This document shows, piece by piece, positions 1 to 6,953 of a stretch of 32,494 nt of DNA. Source of the stretch: JBCBXA01 sp039816825 (GTDB lineage Bacteria > Pseudomonadota > Alphaproteobacteria > Rhizobiales > Rhizobiaceae); the NCBI GenBank assembly GCA_039816825.1, contig JBCBXA010000025.1, positions 1-32,494 on the forward strand, in the 5' to 3' direction. How positions within the stretch are numbered: the first letter of the stretch is position 1; each line of letters starts with the position of its first letter. The notes under the pieces are model-generated. The model had not been told where the DNA came from. It made no database searches and saw only the letters and a list, made by a program, of their open reading frames with translations. The position numbers were made by a program, and so were the translations under genes.

Positions 1-303
1 GACTGAACCGAGCGATAGAAACCAGACGATCAGAAGGCCTGCCACAGTAGAGCTCTGCTCGGGCTTCAGCAGCAACTCGGTCTGGTTCTCCTGAACGAAG
101 ATAAGGGACGTCGCCAAGCGCGTTGGCCCGTCGTCACCGATCATCCAAAGCCAAGCCAGATAGACAAAAAGGAACGCCAGGAAGCCGAGCACAACAGCCG
201 GCACCCACATGGCAAACCTTACGACCTTCTGCGCCCGAGGGCTGAGTTGCCCCCCTGATCCCAGGGTCAAGTGGCTCGCACCATATGCGCGTGCATCATT
301 CAT
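1..303 (-). CDS. Membrane protein, N-terminal fragment (runs off the left edge)
   Basis: An open frame starts at ATG 303-301 and stays open to base 1, giving 101 codons of the N-terminus. Upstream of the ATG on the reverse strand lies GAGGA, a good ribosome binding site. The first 30 residues are polar. A strongly hydrophobic segment follows (about residues 31-53, with VVLGFLAFLFVYLAWLW), then a hydrophilic stretch rich in Glu and Gln, then the start of a second hydrophobic segment (about 87-101). It is an inner-membrane protein of unknown function with at least two membrane segments. It is transcribed away from the beta-barrel gene at 398, so the two share the AT-rich region 304-397. I do not recognise the family; the rest lies outside the window. 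Confidence 0.6.
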   Translation of the reverse strand, partial: MNDARAYGASHLTLGSGGQLSPRAQKVVRFAMWVPAVVLGFLAFLFVYLAWLWMIGDDGPTRLATSLIFVQENQTELLLKPEQSSTVAGLLIVWFLSLGSV

Positions 304-326
304 AAGAGCAATTCCTCATTTTAGGG

Positions 327-355
327 TTTACATTATTTATTGTTTTACAATAATA
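327..355 (+). promoter_or_regulatory. Candidate promoter with overlapping palindrome, upstream of the beta-barrel gene
   Basis: The AT-rich interval between the divergent genes contains TTTACA (327-332), a 17-base spacer and ATAATA (350-355), a plausible sigma-70 promoter for the gene at 398. A perfect inverted repeat, TTATTGT-TTT-ACAATAA (337-353), covers the spacer and the start of the -10 box. That is a typical position for a repressor site. The regulator is unknown. The AT-richness of the stretch raises the chance of an accidental palindrome. Confidence 0.4.
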
Positions 356-397
356 AATGCGCGCCGATCAAGGCCAACTTATCCATTGGAGCTAAAA

Positions 398-1126
398 ATG
401 TCTTCTAAGACAGGCCGCCTTCGGGCGATCACCCCCAACTTGTTCAACGCCCACGCTGTGCTTGGTTTACTGGCGGCCGCGGCCGTAGGGATGCCGACAG
501 TCGCCCGCGCCGCAGACACCATCGCCGCGCGCGACGTGTTTGTTCCTGCCCCACCTGCCATCACTGAAACGAGCCGCTGGTCCGGGATCTATGTCGGGTT
601 CGGGCTCAGCGGTCTCATCCGCGACACCAGAATCGACAAAGGCGCTGGAAACCCCTCTTTCTCGCAGGGCACAGCCACGATCACGCCGAGCCTGTATGCT
701 GGCTACAATTTCGATGGGCCGGGGAGCTTGGTGTGGGGTTTTGAGGGTGATCTGACCTATTCGGGAAAAGGCACAACCTTCACCGATCCGGTGCTTGGTA
801 CTTTCCAGCGCAAAGGGCGTTTCATGGGCACGGCGCGGGTTCGGGCCGGTATTGAGGCTGGCAACGCTCTGTTCTACGGCACGGCTGGCCTGGCCCTGAC
901 GAACTATGAAATCCGTCCGAGCACAGTCACCAACAATGATGTGAACTGGCGCGCCGGCGTAGCCGTCGGCGCCGGTATCGAATACGCCCTCAACGACAAC
1001 TGGTCCGTGCGCGGCGAGGGTATTTACACCCACTTTGGCAAGAAAAACATTACGTTCGCCGGCACATCGCGTGAAGTGAAAGACCGTTTCGGACAAGTGC
1101 GAATCGGCTTCACGCGGAGTTTCTGA
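398..1126 (+). CDS. Outer-membrane beta-barrel protein (Omp25/Omp31-like)
   Basis: The product is 242 aa. The frame is open further upstream, but ATG 398 is preferred: it follows a TGGAGC ribosome site, and the protein then begins with a signal peptide (hydrophobic core LGLLAAAAVGM, likely cleavage after VARA near residue 38). The mature part starts with WSGIYVGFGLSG, matching the WxGxYxG opening of the small porin-like barrels common in Rhizobiales. It continues with alternating, aromatic-rich beta-strands: YAGYNFDG, WGFEGDLTYSG, RVRAGI, YGTAGLAL, AGVAVGAGIEYAL, WSVRGEGIYTHFG. It ends in VRIGFTRSF, with the C-terminal Phe used in barrel assembly. Family members are outer-membrane proteins of structural or immunogenic character; a specific substrate cannot be inferred. 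The stop lies 3 bases before the next start, suggesting co-expression with the lipoprotein gene. Confidence 0.82.
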   Translation: MSSKTGRLRAITPNLFNAHAVLGLLAAAAVGMPTVARAADTIAARDVFVPAPPAITETSRWSGIYVGFGLSGLIRDTRIDKGAGNPSFSQGTATITPSLYAGYNFDGPGSLVWGFEGDLTYSGKGTTFTDPVLGTFQRKGRFMGTARVRAGIEAGNALFYGTAGLALTNYEIRPSTVTNNDVNWRAGVAVGAGIEYALNDNWSVRGEGIYTHFGKKNITFAGTSREVKDRFGQVRIGFTRSF

Positions 1127-1129
1127 CCC

Positions 1130-1747
1130 ATGACCGTGAAGCCATTTGTCTCCGCTGCCTTGGCGGCGGCGGTGATGATGGGTCTGACGGGCTGCTTCGG
1201 CACGCCCGTCACGTCCATCCCCTCTATCGCCCGCATTGATTTCGAAACCACTGATGTATCTCAATTGGCTGTGGCCGTTCGGGTGCCGGAAAGCCTTCGC
1301 AGCGCACCCGAAGGTGCCGTCCTGACACTGATGATAATGGATGAGGACAATCCGGGCCAATTTCAAACAGGCAATTTTCTGCTGGAGCAAACGGATGCCG
1401 CCCGCAGCGATGAGTATCTTTTGTCTCAGCGCAAAGCCGGAACAGACGTCCGGTCATACCGGTTAAGGCGGGCGGACGTGCCCCTTTTCCGAGCCCTGCG
1501 GGCGCTCCGGTTCACCGCCGATGGCGAAAACAAGCGAGGGGCGCTCACGGCACGACCACGTCTGTGCCGCCCGGCCAACTGGAAAGCGGATAAGCTGCCG
1601 GTCTCAGTCTATCTGAGGACGTCCGAAACCAAGCGTTTCGTTCCCGTCCGCTTGGACTATGACCTTCGTCAAGACCTGGACGATGAGACACTGAACACAT
1701 TCCTGCCTGTTTGCGACAAGCAGCAGCGGCGTCTGTCGAAGGGATAA
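1130..1747 (+). CDS. Predicted lipoprotein of unknown function
   Basis: This 205-aa protein begins with a lipoprotein signal: a short charged N-terminus, the hydrophobic run FVSAALAAAVMMGLTG and the lipobox LTGC with Cys at residue 22. The remaining 180 residues are soluble and basic to neutral, with no catalytic motif I can recognise. One stretch (SYRLRRADVPLFRALRALRF) is arginine-rich. The start is 3 nt after the stop of the beta-barrel gene, so the two are almost certainly one transcript. A lipid anchor and this neighbour place it in the envelope. The function is unknown. It converges with hemB across 54 bases. Confidence 0.75.
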   Translation: MTVKPFVSAALAAAVMMGLTGCFGTPVTSIPSIARIDFETTDVSQLAVAVRVPESLRSAPEGAVLTLMIMDEDNPGQFQTGNFLLEQTDAARSDEYLLSQRKAGTDVRSYRLRRADVPLFRALRALRFTADGENKRGALTARPRLCRPANWKADKLPVSVYLRTSETKRFVPVRLDYDLRQDLDDETLNTFLPVCDKQQRRLSKG

Positions 1748-1762
1748 ACGGTCAAAGTGTCA

Positions 1763-1797
1763 GAAAACGGAGCCGGATGCGAACCTGCGCCCGGTTC
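1763..1797 (-). terminator. Candidate terminator after hemB
   Basis: Read on the reverse strand just after the hemB stop, GGAACCGG (1797-1790) can pair with CCGGCTCC (1775-1768) with one mismatch. GTTTTC follows, with its T-run opposite 1763-1766. The 14-base intervening sequence can form a small inner hairpin (GAACC with GGTTC uses overlapping bases). The mismatch and short T-run make this a moderate candidate. Confidence 0.35.
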
Positions 1798-1801
1798 CAG
1801 C

Positions 1802-2857
1802 CTATCCCGCGAGCCGCTGCGCCACCGTCGATGCGAAGTAGGTGAGGATACCGTCGCAACCGGCTCGCTTGAAGGCGGTGAGGCTTTCCCACATGGCGCT
1901 TTCGCCATCGATCCAGCCATTGGCAGCGGCGGCGTGGATCATCGAATATTCGCCACTCACCTGGTAAGCGAACATAGGTGTGTTGAACGTGTCCGAAGCC
2001 CGGGCGATGATGTCCAGATACGGCATGCCCGGCTTCACCATCACCATATCAGCGCCTTCTTCTATGTCCTTGGCGATTTCGCGCAGGGCCTCGTTGCCGT
2101 TGGCCGGGTCCATCTGGTAGCCGCGTTTGTCGCCCTTGAGGTGCGCATCGGCGCCCACGGCTTCACGGAACGGCCCATAGAAGGCAGACGCATATTTCGC
2201 GGCATAGCTCATGATCATCACGTCCTGGCGGCCTTCGGCGTCCAGCGCGCGGCGAATGGCGCCGATACGACCGTCCATCATGTCCGATGGCCCTAGAATG
2301 TCCGCTCCGGCCTCGGCCTGCACGAGCGACTGTTTGATGAGGATTTCCACCGTTGCATCATTTCCCACGATCTGGTCGCCACGCACCACGGTCTGCGCAC
2401 CCACTGGTCCACCCGGGCGCAAAACGCCGTCATGGCCGTGGGTCGTGTAAGGATCGAGCGCCACGTCGAGCATGATACCGATCTCAATGCCCGCCTCTCT
2501 TATGGCCCGTGTAGCGCGGCACACCAGATTATCGGGATTGCAGGATTCTTCGCCTTCCTCCGACCGTAGATTAGGCGGTGTGTTGGGGAAGATGGCGACC
2601 GCAGGCACCCCCAGGCTCTCGGCCATGCGGGCTGCCTCCACGGCGCGGTCGATCGACATGCGTTCGACACCGGGCATGGCTGATACGGGTTCGGTAACGT
2701 CATGGCCTTCAATCACGAAGATCGGCCAGATCAGATCTGAGACTGAGATCTGGTTCTCCCGCACCAAGGCGCGGCTCCACTCATAACGCCGCGTGCGGCG
2801 GAGGCGCTGGTGGCCTGTGATGTCATCAATCGAGGGGAGGGTGGGTCGGTCAGTCAT
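1802..2857 (-). CDS. hemB: Delta-aminolevulinic acid dehydratase (porphobilinogen synthase)
   Basis: HemB condenses two 5-aminolevulinate molecules to porphobilinogen, the second common step of haem synthesis, in the cytoplasm. ATG 2857 gives 351 aa beginning MTDRPTLPSIDD. The frame extends 15 codons upstream, but those residues do not look like the family N-terminus. The two active-site lysines are visible: K221 in SYAAKYASAFYGPFREA and the Schiff-base K275 in MVMVKPGMPYLD. The metal loop reads LDVALDPYTTHGHDG (about 131-144), with Asp, Ala and Thr where zinc-dependent enzymes have three Cys. This is the magnesium-type active site known from Bradyrhizobium and Pseudomonas. The gene is monocistronic, transcribed away from the membrane protein gene at 2983. 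Confidence 0.96.
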   Translation of the reverse strand: MTDRPTLPSIDDITGHQRLRRTRRYEWSRALVRENQISVSDLIWPIFVIEGHDVTEPVSAMPGVERMSIDRAVEAARMAESLGVPAVAIFPNTPPNLRSEEGEESCNPDNLVCRATRAIREAGIEIGIMLDVALDPYTTHGHDGVLRPGGPVGAQTVVRGDQIVGNDATVEILIKQSLVQAEAGADILGPSDMMDGRIGAIRRALDAEGRQDVMIMSYAAKYASAFYGPFREAVGADAHLKGDKRGYQMDPANGNEALREIAKDIEEGADMVMVKPGMPYLDIIARASDTFNTPMFAYQVSGEYSMIHAAAANGWIDGESAMWESLTAFKRAGCDGILTYFASTVAQRLAG

Positions 2858-2982
2858 GTCAGATCCGTCAAGCAGGTTTGCCGGACTATATGTCAGGCGC
2901 AATTGTCAGGCCACCCGTTTCCTGCACCAATCAGTTCGTGCAATCGCTTGCCAAAGCCCGTTCAGACGGCAAAACAGGATGC

Positions 2983-3423
2983 ATGTTCATCGATCATGTC
3001 CAGCCACCGCAACGGACCGTCTATCACCGGTTTCACGACGCGCTGTTGCGCGTCATCGCTCTGGCGCTTTTGGTGCTCAGCGCTATTGCCTGGCTACGGC
3101 TGGTGGGCGTCGGTGAGGTTGCCGATCTGGACATTGGTGTCGCCGGCTGGCGGTTCGATCTGATGCCGACCCATTGGCGAGTCGTGGTTGTCGTGATGGC
3201 CGTGCTGGGGCCCGTGGCCGCAGTGGGTCTTTGGATGCTGTCGCCATGGGGTGTTGTCCTGTGGTTTGCGCTCACCTTTTTTCAGTTGGCCATATTCGCG
3301 GTTTTCGCAGACAGGTTTGAAGCCCGCCCGGCGCTGGTGACTTTTCATATCATATGTCTGGCGGTTTACGCCCTGACCTGGGTTAGGGTGAAGCTGGTGG
3401 AGCGGGAACAGAGGCTCAGCTGA
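2983..3423 (+). CDS. Small integral membrane protein, DUF6163-like
   Basis: ATG 2983 follows CAGGAT and gives 146 aa. The frame is open further upstream, but that part would overlap hemB and has no membrane or family character. About four hydrophobic segments are visible: ALLRVIALALLVLSAIAWLRLV (about 18-40), VVVVVMAVLGPVAAVGLWML (about 67-86), GVVLWFALTFFQLAIFAVFA (about 89-108) and LVTFHIICLAVYALTWV (about 116-132). The length, topology and position divergent to hemB match the uncharacterised DUF6163 proteins of Rhizobiales, assigned here from memory. There are no catalytic motifs and the function is unknown. Confidence 0.7.
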   Translation: MFIDHVQPPQRTVYHRFHDALLRVIALALLVLSAIAWLRLVGVGEVADLDIGVAGWRFDLMPTHWRVVVVVMAVLGPVAAVGLWMLSPWGVVLWFALTFFQLAIFAVFADRFEARPALVTFHIICLAVYALTWVRVKLVEREQRLS

Positions 3424-3612
3424 AGCCAGCACTGTCGACTGACCTAGGGTTACCAGCTCGACTCTCGGCGTAATGAACCGAATCTCAACGGGCTCTCACG
3501 CGTAAATCGAATCTTCATATTGCCTTTTAAGTCGAGTTTTAGACGTATCCGCTACAACGCTCTCATGGGTGAGACATAAAAACCAAAACACCCGCACAGA
3601 GAGGCAAATGTA

Positions 3613-4137
3613 ATGAGTAATGCTGCAAAGGCGGTTCAGTCTCCGGACTGGGTCGGACAGGCACCGGAGGGGGACGGCGCGATCCGCCCGCTCTACATGG
3701 AAGCTCTGACGCTCGTGGAACGGCTTCACCGCCGCCTGCTGGACGTCATCAAGGACGAGTTTGACCGCCACGGTCGCAACGACATCAACGCTATTCAGGC
3801 GCTGTTGCTGGCCAATATCGGTGAGAGCGAACTGACGGCAGGCGAACTGCGCAGCCGCGGCTACTATCTGGGCTCAAACGTCAGCTACAACCTCAAGAAG
3901 CTGGTGGAGCTCGGCTTCATCAACCATGAGAAGAGCAAGGTTGATAAGCGCGCGGTCCGCATCTCATTGACCGAGAAGGGCCATGAAGTCGCTCGGATCG
4001 TCGACGATCTGTACGACAGGCACATTCTGTCCATCGAACAGGTGGGCGGTCTGGATGAGGGTGAGTTCTCGCGCCTCAACAAAAGCCTTCAGCGTCTCGA
4101 GCGTTTCTGGACCGACCAGATCCTCTATCGCCTCTAG
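3613..4137 (+). CDS. ldtR: MarR-family transcriptional regulator, LdtR-like
   Basis: The product is 174 aa, and the ATG follows AGAGAGG with close spacing. The core is a MarR winged helix: helix-turn-helix about residues 73-103 (LTAGELRSRGYYLGSNVSYNLKKLVELGFI) and a wing of HEKSKVDKRAVRISLT at about 105-120, flanked by dimerisation helices. The SRGYYLGSNVSYNLKKL segment and the C-terminal RLERFWTDQILYRL are characteristic of LdtR. In Liberibacter and related Rhizobiales, LdtR activates an L,D-transpeptidase gene and envelope stress genes. Here the transpeptidase gene lies 1.1 kb downstream on the same strand, with a reverse-strand gene in between. The 189-base upstream region (3424-3612) has no gene and no convincing promoter, though TACAAC (3553-3558) could serve as a -10 box. 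Confidence 0.85.
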   Translation: MSNAAKAVQSPDWVGQAPEGDGAIRPLYMEALTLVERLHRRLLDVIKDEFDRHGRNDINAIQALLLANIGESELTAGELRSRGYYLGSNVSYNLKKLVELGFINHEKSKVDKRAVRISLTEKGHEVARIVDDLYDRHILSIEQVGGLDEGEFSRLNKSLQRLERFWTDQILYRL

Positions 4138-4185
4138 GCGACCACATCTGTGCGGGGCCGGGTAGTACGCTCTCCTCCCGAGTGT

Positions 4186-4995
4186 CTACTCGGCCGGCAC
4201 AGACTTTTTGCGCGCAATACTCCGTGGCAGCACCGCAGGAACTTGCTCTGCGTATGAGCCAAACCCGGAGCGCGTATTTTTGAGATGCAGGTCCGTGAGC
4301 GGCATGGAAACACCAAACATGGCCAAACCCAGAACGATGGGCCCGATCCAAACCAGCCACGACCCGGTGACCGCGAAGGCTGCCAGCGCCAGCCCAACCC
4401 AGGCAATGATCTCTCCCAGATAGTTGGGATGACGGCTCAGGCCCCACAGGCCGGACGACAAGAGCTTTCCGGCATTGGCCCTATCGCGCTTGAAGCTGGC
4501 GAGCTGACCGTCCGCCACTGCCTCGATGGTGAACCCAACGCTGAAAACAGCCATCCCGATCCAAAAAACGCCATTCGCGATCGGCCCGTCGGCGCTTCCC
4601 ATAACCACGATGACGGGAAACTGCACCAGCCAGTGAATGATGGCCTGCAGCACAAAAATCTTGAAAAGACTGGTCCACCAGAAGGAAGCGCCACCCGCCT
4701 CGCGCATGGCGGCATAGCGACCGTCTTCCGCGTCTGAGCGCACGTGTCTCGCAATCAGATGACTCGCCAGCCGCCCGGCCCACACGGTGATGGCTAGGCT
4801 GAATAGGATCACCGGCCAACCTGTCTGCCCCATCACAAGAATCCCAAGCCACGCTGTAACGGCAAAACCTGGTCCCCAGTAGAAGTCCACCACGCCAGCA
4901 TCGCTGGTTTTGACGCTCGCCATCCAAACAACGACGAAGGCGACGAGGGTCACGACGAAGGACACGAGCCAAAAGTTGCTGGCAAGAGCGGTCAT
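4186..4995 (-). CDS. DUF1295 / steroid 5-alpha-reductase-like membrane protein
   Basis: This 269-aa polytopic membrane protein has 6-7 hydrophobic segments (for example WLVSFVVTLVAFVVVWMA near the start and LVWIGPIVLGLAMFGVSM near the end). The diagnostic stretch GLWGLSRHPNYLGEIIAWVGLAL (split about 192-214) is the NADPH-binding signature of DUF1295 and of isoprenylcysteine methyltransferase/steroid reductase-like C-terminal domains. FYWGPGFAVTAW in the N-terminal part is also typical of DUF1295. The substrate is unknown; bacterial members are often near lipid or cyclopropane fatty-acid genes, but not here. It lies between ldtR and the L,D-transpeptidase gene on the opposite strand. Confidence 0.82.
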   Translation of the reverse strand: MTALASNFWLVSFVVTLVAFVVVWMASVKTSDAGVVDFYWGPGFAVTAWLGILVMGQTGWPVILFSLAITVWAGRLASHLIARHVRSDAEDGRYAAMREAGGASFWWTSLFKIFVLQAIIHWLVQFPVIVVMGSADGPIANGVFWIGMAVFSVGFTIEAVADGQLASFKRDRANAGKLLSSGLWGLSRHPNYLGEIIAWVGLALAAFAVTGSWLVWIGPIVLGLAMFGVSMPLTDLHLKNTRSGFGSYAEQVPAVLPRSIARKKSVPAE

Positions 4996-5099
4996 GGCAA
5001 AAAGGTCTCTCTTCCGAACGTTTGTGGCCCAACCGGTTGGTCAGACTGTTTCCAGCCACCGCTCCGTCACAATTGGCTGGTTGACAAATTGGTGAGAAC

Positions 5100-5136
5100 T
5101 CAACGCGTTGAACTGACCATAGGTGAGGTGATACAT
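5100..5136 (+). promoter_or_regulatory. Candidate L,D-transpeptidase promoter with a 12-bp palindrome
   Basis: TTGAAC (5108-5113), a 17-base spacer and ATACAT (5131-5136) form a good sigma-70-like promoter 110 bases before the transpeptidase start. A perfect 12-bp palindrome, TCAACGCGTTGA (5100-5111), overlaps the -35 box. Because an LdtR-type regulator is encoded nearby, this palindrome is a candidate LdtR site, but that is inference. The LdtR consensus is not known to me well enough to compare. Confidence 0.4.
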
Positions 5137-5245
5137 GTTCATCATCAGTTCAGCGCTGCTTACGCATTTGAAACCCAAACGGATGCACAAGCATTCTTAA
5201 CCAACCCCCGAAGATCAGACAGATCCCGCACGGACGACACATTCC

Positions 5246-6568
5246 ATGGCGCACGAGAAAGACGAAATGACCGCAAAAGCTCCAAACAAAGCTGTTGGAC
5301 GCCCGATAACCCGACGCAGCCTGCTGGCCGCGACCGGCGCTTTTGGCGCGATGACGGCTGCGAGTCCGGCGTTTGCGCAGAATGCGATCGACGAATTTCT
5401 CCGCAATACCAAGCGCGGCGGCCTCACCAACAGCTTTGACGGCACTGCAGTGACCGGCGGGCGCGAGAGCATTCCTGAGGTCTCGACCAACGTGCCGGTC
5501 TTCTCACAACAGGTTGTGGGGCATCTCGTCGCAGCGATTGAAGAATACCGCGGCATCGTCTCGCGCGGTGGCTGGCCGATTGTGCCTGCCAACCAGAAAC
5601 TGCGTGTTGGCAATGTGCACCCCAATGTCTCGATCCTGCGTCAGCGCCTGATGATCTCCGGTGACCTGCCACGCTCGGTCGGTGTGTCAGACAGTTTCGA
5701 CACCTTTGTTGATCAGGGGCTCAAGCGCTTCCAGCAGCGCCACGGCATGCCGGCAGACGGTGTGGCGGGTGAGTTCACCTTTGCTGCTCTCAACGTGTCT
5801 GCGCCCGTGCGCTTGGGGCAGCTCGAGACGAACCTTGTGCGGTTGCGCTCCATGTCCGGTTTCCTTGGCGGCCGCTACGTGATGGTCAATGTGCCTGCGC
5901 AGGAAATCGAAGTTGTGGAGGGTGAGCGCGTGGTGGGACGCCACGCGGCCGTGGTCGGCAAGATCGACCGGCAGACGCCCATTCTGAACTCGAAAATCCA
6001 CGAGATGAACATCAATCCGTATTGGACGGCACCTGTCTCCATCGTGCGCAAGGACATCATTCCCCTGGTTCGCGAGAACGGTAAGTATCTCGAAGAGAAT
6101 AAGATCCGCATTTTTGACGGATCAGGAAACGAGGTCGATCCGTCCTTCATCGACTGGAACACCGAAGATGCTGTGAACTACCGGTTCCGCCAGGATCCGT
6201 CGCGCATCAATGCCATGGGCTCTGTGAAGATCAACTTCCCCAACCCCCACGCTGTCTACATGCACGATACCCCGCAGCAGAGCCTTTTCTCCAAGCTTTT
6301 GCGGTTTGAGTCGTCAGGATGTGTGCGCGTTGCAAACGTGCGCGACATGATGGTCTGGCTGGCCCGCGACACGCCGGGCTGGGATCGCCGCACCATTGAG
6401 CGCACCATTGAGAGTGGCGAGCGGATCGATATCAATCTGACCGAGCCGGTGCCGGTTTATTTCACATACATTTCGGCCTGGTCTACGGGCCCGGGTGTGG
6501 TGCAGTTCCGCGATGACATCTATCAGCGTGACGGCGTGTCCGAGCTCAACATCGGAACCAACATCTAG
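5246..6568 (+). CDS. L,D-transpeptidase with peptidoglycan-binding domain (YkuD/YcbB type), Tat-exported
   Basis: The enzyme cross-links peptidoglycan stem peptides (3-3 links) in the periplasm. The product is 440 aa from ATG 5246; an ATG at 5267 is an alternative. The N-terminus carries a twin-arginine signal (TRRSLLAATGAFG, Arg 23-24) with likely cleavage at AFA-Q near residue 44. A peptidoglycan-binding domain lies at about 128-183 (LRQRL...GLKRFQQRHGMPADGVAG). The YkuD catalytic domain spans about 210-375, with the conserved His at 340 (VYMHDTP) and the nucleophile Cys at 359 in SSGCVRV. E. coli YcbB has SHGC at this place; the Ser variant is common in Rhizobiales. It is the likely LdtR target in this locus and is followed after 9 bases by a small gene. 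Confidence 0.92.
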   Translation: MAHEKDEMTAKAPNKAVGRPITRRSLLAATGAFGAMTAASPAFAQNAIDEFLRNTKRGGLTNSFDGTAVTGGRESIPEVSTNVPVFSQQVVGHLVAAIEEYRGIVSRGGWPIVPANQKLRVGNVHPNVSILRQRLMISGDLPRSVGVSDSFDTFVDQGLKRFQQRHGMPADGVAGEFTFAALNVSAPVRLGQLETNLVRLRSMSGFLGGRYVMVNVPAQEIEVVEGERVVGRHAAVVGKIDRQTPILNSKIHEMNINPYWTAPVSIVRKDIIPLVRENGKYLEENKIRIFDGSGNEVDPSFIDWNTEDAVNYRFRQDPSRINAMGSVKINFPNPHAVYMHDTPQQSLFSKLLRFESSGCVRVANVRDMMVWLARDTPGWDRRTIERTIESGERIDINLTEPVPVYFTYISAWSTGPGVVQFRDDIYQRDGVSELNIGTNI

Positions 6569-6577
6569 GCCCTGCAC

Positions 6578-6835
6578 ATGCCCAGCCGCGACGCCAGATT
6601 GGAACTTGCTGAAGTTTACTTCGAGTTCCATCCGGTTGGGCAGCAGATGCGCGTGGCTGCCATTGATGGCGCGACCGGAACGGAAGTGGTTTTCGCAGCA
6701 CAGCTTGGCACGTCTCAGGATGCAATGAAGTCGCTCGGCATGGCTAAGTTGCAGCGTCGCTTGGCAGCAAAGGCGAGTCCCGAAAATGCCAGTCAGTCCG
6801 ACAAGCCCGACAAGCGTCCCGGTATTCTGGTCTGA
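6578..6835 (+). CDS. Small conserved protein, DUF6898-like
   Basis: An 85-aa cytoplasmic protein starting 9 bases after the transpeptidase stop. Its core reads EVYFEFHPVGQQMRVAAIDGATGTEVVF (about 11-38), the pattern I associate with DUF6898 (a beta-rich segment with a conserved AIDxATGTEV). It continues with a helix, QDAMKSLGMAKLQRRLAAK. The C-terminal 20 residues are polar and probably disordered. There are no catalytic residues or membrane segments. The start context lacks a clear ribosome site, consistent with coupling to the upstream gene. The function is unknown; the family name is from memory. Confidence 0.65.
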   Translation: MPSRDARLELAEVYFEFHPVGQQMRVAAIDGATGTEVVFAAQLGTSQDAMKSLGMAKLQRRLAAKASPENASQSDKPDKRPGILV

Positions 6836-6857
6836 AGAGCATTCTCGTCTGAAAATC
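6824..6857 (+). repeat. Imperfect 17-bp tandem duplication at the end of the small gene
   Basis: ATTCTGGTCTGAAGAGC (6824-6840) is followed directly by ATTCTCGTCTGAAAATC (6841-6857), matching at 14 of 17 positions. The first copy contains the stop codon of the preceding gene. It is probably a local slippage duplication. Confidence 0.5.
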
Positions 6858-6953
6858 TGTTCCACAATGAACGCGTTGTGCGTCGCATTCGCACTTTGGT
6901 GATGTGCGCGGCCCGTGATAAGGCCTGCCCAAATTTCTTCATGAGGGGACCCC

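Noticed and set aside
467..1390. Long reverse-strand open frame opposite the beta-barrel and lipoprotein genes
   Set aside because: It lies antisense to two well-supported genes, has no recognisable domain and shows a His/Arg/Gly-rich composition typical of a shadow frame.
1757..2296. Forward open frame opposite hemB
   Set aside because: It is antisense to hemB with a histidine- and valine-rich composition and no ribosome site.
4178..4193. CCGAGT-GTCT-ACTCGG hairpin between ldtR and the DUF1295 gene as a terminator
   Set aside because: A perfect but short stem with no T-run on either strand, and it overlaps the end of the DUF1295 coding region.
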